DNA of 8,465 nucleotides from Aphodosoma sp044433285 (GTDB lineage: Bacteria; Bacteroidota; Bacteroidia; Bacteroidales; Paludibacteraceae), in the NCBI GenBank assembly GCA_044433285.1, contig JAWXTU010000098.1, positions 1 to 8,465 on the forward strand, read 5' to 3'. Position 1 is the stretch's first letter. Each line of letters opens with the position of its first letter. The notes below the pieces were generated by a model. That model was not told the origin of the DNA. It saw nothing but the letters and a program-made list of their open reading frames with translations, and made no database searches. Shown here piece by piece: positions 5,436 to 8,465 of the stretch. The position numbers were made by a program, and so were the translations under genes.

Positions 5436-8400
5436 TTAACCAACAATCTTTAATAATTCCTCATAATTTCGTACTACATCGTATTTCACCACATCACTAC
5501 TTATCGCTTTAAAGTGTTGTTCTGCACATTGAATTTTTGCATCTTCAACACCTCGTAAATTGTGCTCTCTCATAAATTGTAGCGTATTAGAGTTACCTTT
5601 TGTCTCTGCTACAAAATAGATATGTTTCACACTATCTTCCTCAAATGCTATAGCCCAGTCAGGTGAGTATTTACCTACAGGAGTACTAATAAAGAATGTT
5701 TTAGGTAATTTTACATACACGGCAATATCCTTTTTGTGAGTTTCAAGCTCCTCTGCAAAATTCTTTTCACTTTTAGAATCATACAAAACGTGATCGTAAA
5801 GATGTCGTTCTGTACTCATAACATTTACTCCCATTTTACCTTTTAGTTTAGGTTCAGTAAAAATTGATGAATCATAACTTTCATCAAGTTTATTGTATGT
5901 GATTCTTTGAATTACTATTGATGCTTTTTGCTCATTAATAAGCTCTGCTGCACCAATGATAAACTCTTCAGGGTTATATGCAAATTGTTTAAACACCTCA
6001 GATTCAATGCCTGTAAGAATTTCAACAATAGATTTACGTGTTAGCCCTGTACTCTCTGTTAATTTACCGATAATATCATATTTCACGCTACTATTTGCGT
6101 GTACATCTACCATCTCAGACTCCTTGTCTGATACCTTAAATGCCTCACCTTTCTTTAGTTGCTCTTTAGAATCTATCTTGTTCATCTCACCATCGGTGAT
6201 AACAATATTAATCTTACGCACCTTCAAACTCTTATTGAGTGAGTTGATAGCGTTCTTCACAAGCTCAGGTTCATCAAAACGAACGGTGTAGTAGCTCTTA
6301 GGAGAGATTAAAGCCCAAAGTTTCTTAAACTCTGCTCTGTCAAACTTCGCCTTCTCAAATTTAAGCTCCACATTGTTTTTATCCTCATTTTCAGGTTTTA
6401 AAGTATCTGGATTATATATTGAGTTTAGTACATTTTCTACTGCATTGGTATATAGCGTAATCTCTTCGTCCAATTCTACTCTACCTGCTGCTTTATCCTC
6501 ATAATACTTATCGGTTAACTCACCTTTCTTAATATATCCATTCTCAAGCAGGGAATCATATATTGTTTGAGACATTTCTGCATCAACCACTTTCTCATTA
6601 CCAATTGTATCTTTTAAAGTAAGATTAGTAAATAGCGATGTCGTAACCTTGACTGCCCTATCTCCTATTGCTTCAGCATATTCAGACTGTAATTTCTTAG
6701 CAAAAGAATCATAGCTCTCGCTAGCAATTACAGTGAGTCGGTTTATGCGATGAACATCATCACCCAATACAGAAGAGTCCATTCTCTCTCCTGTGCCATT
6801 AACACACAAGCGCAAACCACGACCAACCTCTTGTCGTTTATTTACGTCAGATGAACTCTGTTTAAGAGTACAAATCTGGAACACATTAGGGTTATCCCAC
6901 CCCTCACGGAGTGCAGAGTGCGAGAATATAAAACGTAATGGCTCACGCCTATCAAGCAGTTTCTCCTTTTCGATCATTATAAGATTGTAAGCAGACTGAT
7001 CTGAAGACTCTGTTGTTCCTCTGTCTGTCTTAGAATTTATATAGTTGCCCTTTTTGTCTTTTGAGAAATAACCGTGATGAGCCTTGCTTGCAACTGTCGA
7101 TTTAAGATAGTTGTAATACTCTTCACCCTCGAATAAATCTTTAGCATAATTAGTTACTACATCTTGATATTCCTGCTCGAATATATCAGCATAGATACCA
7201 TTGCTGTACCCTGTGCCATAGACACGATACTTCTCTACTTCATCAATGAAGAACAGAGATAACACCTTAATTCCAAGATGGAACAAAGCACGCTCTTTCT
7301 CTATGTGTGCTATAATGGTACTGCGGATCTGTATGCGACGTATCTGTTCATCATTTACTGTACCAATAACATCTTTGAGTTGTAAAGTAATACCATTTTC
7401 AAACCGCACAATCTCAGCAAGAGCATCAATATCAGTTATAAGATAACCATTTCTATACTCCTCCAGTCCGTTGGATAAATCGTATAGATTAGCACCCACA
7501 GATAGCTTACGGACTACCTGACGAGTTCTTGTTGTTCCCTTATAATCAAAGCCAATGTTTGCAGTTGGCGCACTATCCTTTGATAGATTAAAACCATCGA
7601 GGTATAGATAGCCATCTGTTGCTGTTGAGCCACTTACAGTAATACCCTTAACTGCAATCTTTTTTACGAGCTTGCGGTTATAAGCCTCCATTGCATCTAA
7701 TCGATAGACCATATTGTAGATACTATCGGCATAGTGAGTTGCAGAATAACGAAGCGTAAACATAGCCTTAAATTTCTTTAGACTTATGCGTGTTTTGTTA
7801 TTCTTATCTTTACCCTCTACACGCTGCGGTTCATCGATAATTAATATTGGATTTGTTGCAGCAATTACATCAATCGGACGGCGTGAACGAAAATCATCAA
7901 GTCTCATATCAATCCGTCTTGCATCCTTACCCGTAGCATTAAATGCTTGCGAGTTGATTACCATAATACGTATCTTATTATCACTTGCAAAACCCTCAAT
8001 ATCTGTCAAGTTCTTTGAATTGTAGATAAAAAAACTAGCCTTTTTGCCATAGTCCTCAGCAAAATGGTCCTCAGTCATCTTCAATGACTTATATACACCC
8101 TCACGTATAGCAACACTTGGCACAACAATTATAAATTTGCACCAACCGTAACGCTTATTCAGTTCAAATATAGTTTTTATATAGGTGTAGGTTTTACCCA
8201 CACCAGTCTCCATCTCAATAGTTAAGTTATACCTGCCATCGAGACACTGCGAGGGCTTTATATGGTGCGCACGCTGTATCTTCTGAATGTTACTCAGAAC
8301 AATATCATCTGTAAGCGAACGACTTATAGGATTATTCCTAAATCCTAAAAACTGCTCCTTGTAAACCAACTCACCATTTTTTGCGACACCAGGGTCTATC

Positions 8401-8465
8401 ATATACGATGCATCACGAGGTGGTTGCCCTGCAAACACATCGCAAATAACCTTTGCAGCTTCCTC
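5436..8465 (-). CDS. Type III restriction enzyme Res subunit (N-terminus outside the window)
   Basis: The frame is open to the window edge; 1009 residues are visible and probably only a short N-terminal stretch is missing. A GTG at 8438 is in frame but is unlikely to be the start, because the upstream residues EEAAKVICDVFAGQ fit the usual N-terminus of these proteins. Numbering from that GTG: Walker A ETGVGKT (77-83), DEPQ box (202-205), YSAT (231-234), motif V-like REGWDNPNVF (511-520) and motif VI RQEVGRGLRL (535-544) form the SF2 ATPase/translocase. The C-terminal PD-(D/E)xK nuclease shows SPD (925-927) and ETK (945-947). Res cuts DNA together with the Mod methyltransferase, which recognises an asymmetric site; mod is expected upstream, beyond position 8465. 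No frameshift or missing catalytic residue is seen, so the gene should be active. Confidence 0.93.
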   Translation of the reverse strand, partial: EEAAKVICDVFAGQPPRDASYMIDPGVAKNGELVYKEQFLGFRNNPISRSLTDDIVLSNIQKIQRAHHIKPSQCLDGRYNLTIEMETGVGKTYTYIKTIFELNKRYGWCKFIIVVPSVAIREGVYKSLKMTEDHFAEDYGKKASFFIYNSKNLTDIEGFASDNKIRIMVINSQAFNATGKDARRIDMRLDDFRSRRPIDVIAATNPILIIDEPQRVEGKDKNNKTRISLKKFKAMFTLRYSATHYADSIYNMVYRLDAMEAYNRKLVKKIAVKGITVSGSTATDGYLYLDGFNLSKDSAPTANIGFDYKGTTRTRQVVRKLSVGANLYDLSNGLEEYRNGYLITDIDALAEIVRFENGITLQLKDVIGTVNDEQIRRIQIRSTIIAHIEKERALFHLGIKVLSLFFIDEVEKYRVYGTGYSNGIYADIFEQEYQDVVTNYAKDLFEGEEYYNYLKSTVASKAHHGYFSKDKKGNYINSKTDRGTTESSDQSAYNLIMIEKEKLLDRREPLRFIFSHSALREGWDNPNVFQICTLKQSSSDVNKRQEVGRGLRLCVNGTGERMDSSVLGDDVHRINRLTVIASESYDSFAKKLQSEYAEAIGDRAVKVTTSLFTNLTLKDTIGNEKVVDAEMSQTIYDSLLENGYIKKGELTDKYYEDKAAGRVELDEEITLYTNAVENVLNSIYNPDTLKPENEDKNNVELKFEKAKFDRAEFKKLWALISPKSYYTVRFDEPELVKNAINSLNKSLKVRKINIVITDGEMNKIDSKEQLKKGEAFKVSDKESEMVDVHANSSVKYDIIGKLTESTGLTRKSIVEILTGIESEVFKQFAYNPEEFIIGAAELINEQKASIVIQRITYNKLDESYDSSIFTEPKLKGKMGVNVMSTERHLYDHVLYDSKSEKNFAEELETHKKDIAVYVKLPKTFFISTPVGKYSPDWAIAFEEDSVKHIYFVAETKGNSNTLQFMREHNLRGVEDAKIQCAEQHFKAISSDVVKYDVVRNYEELLKIVG

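Noticed and set aside
5956..8025. Plus-strand open frames inside the Res gene (5956-6291, 6793-6990, 7246-7446, 7786-8025)
   Set aside because: They are antisense shadows of conserved helicase and nuclease coding sequence.
8436..8438. GTG at 8438 as the start of the Res protein
   Set aside because: The frame stays open upstream to the window edge and the nine extra residues fit the conserved N-terminus of the family.

Overview
The window is AT-rich and every credible gene lies on the minus strand, so transcription runs from high to low coordinates. Protein families, lack of Shine-Dalgarno sites, and promoter elements of the Bacteroidetes type (TTTG, then TAnnTTTG about 20 bases later) point to a member of the Bacteroidota, probably Bacteroidales. 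The species cannot be named from the sequence. The gene content looks like an accessory defence island.

Layout in transcription order. (1) 8465-5436: almost all of a type III restriction enzyme Res subunit, with its N-terminus cut by the window edge; its Mod methyltransferase partner is not in the window. (2) 5435-4882: a 554-base gap without a gene but dense in structure: 11-bp direct repeats, two tandem ~62-bp units each carrying a hairpin (with a compensatory base-pair change between the copies), a perfect 30-bp palindrome, and a good promoter whose -33 box lies inside a perfect 14-bp palindrome. (3) 4881-2004: a tight three-gene operon encoding an SMC/ABC-type AAA ATPase, an 11-base-overlapping RloB/AbiLii-like TOPRIM protein, and a WYL-domain regulator. 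This resembles two-gene ATPase-TOPRIM anti-phage systems (RloAB/AbiL, PARIS, OLD-like) with a built-in regulator. (4) 1937-451: a two-gene unit encoding a leaderless SIMPL (DUF541) protein and a DraG-type ADP-ribosylglycohydrolase. (5) 378-70: a small stand-alone HIRAN protein. (6) 77-1: a promoter and probable first codons of a gene running out of the window.

The most unusual signal is regulatory. The SIMPL/ADP-ribosylglycohydrolase unit and the HIRAN gene are preceded by the same 68-bp promoter cassette (60/68 identical, no gaps), which contains the inverted repeat TTTGTGCA-N7-TGCACAAA. A related perfect palindrome, TTTGTGCACAAA, sits on the -10-like box of the promoter at the left edge. 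This suggests a local regulon in which ADP-ribose removal, a HIRAN DNA-binding module and a SIMPL protein are induced together. The WYL protein encoded just upstream is an obvious, unproven candidate regulator. The functional link between the units is inference from position and shared DNA sites.
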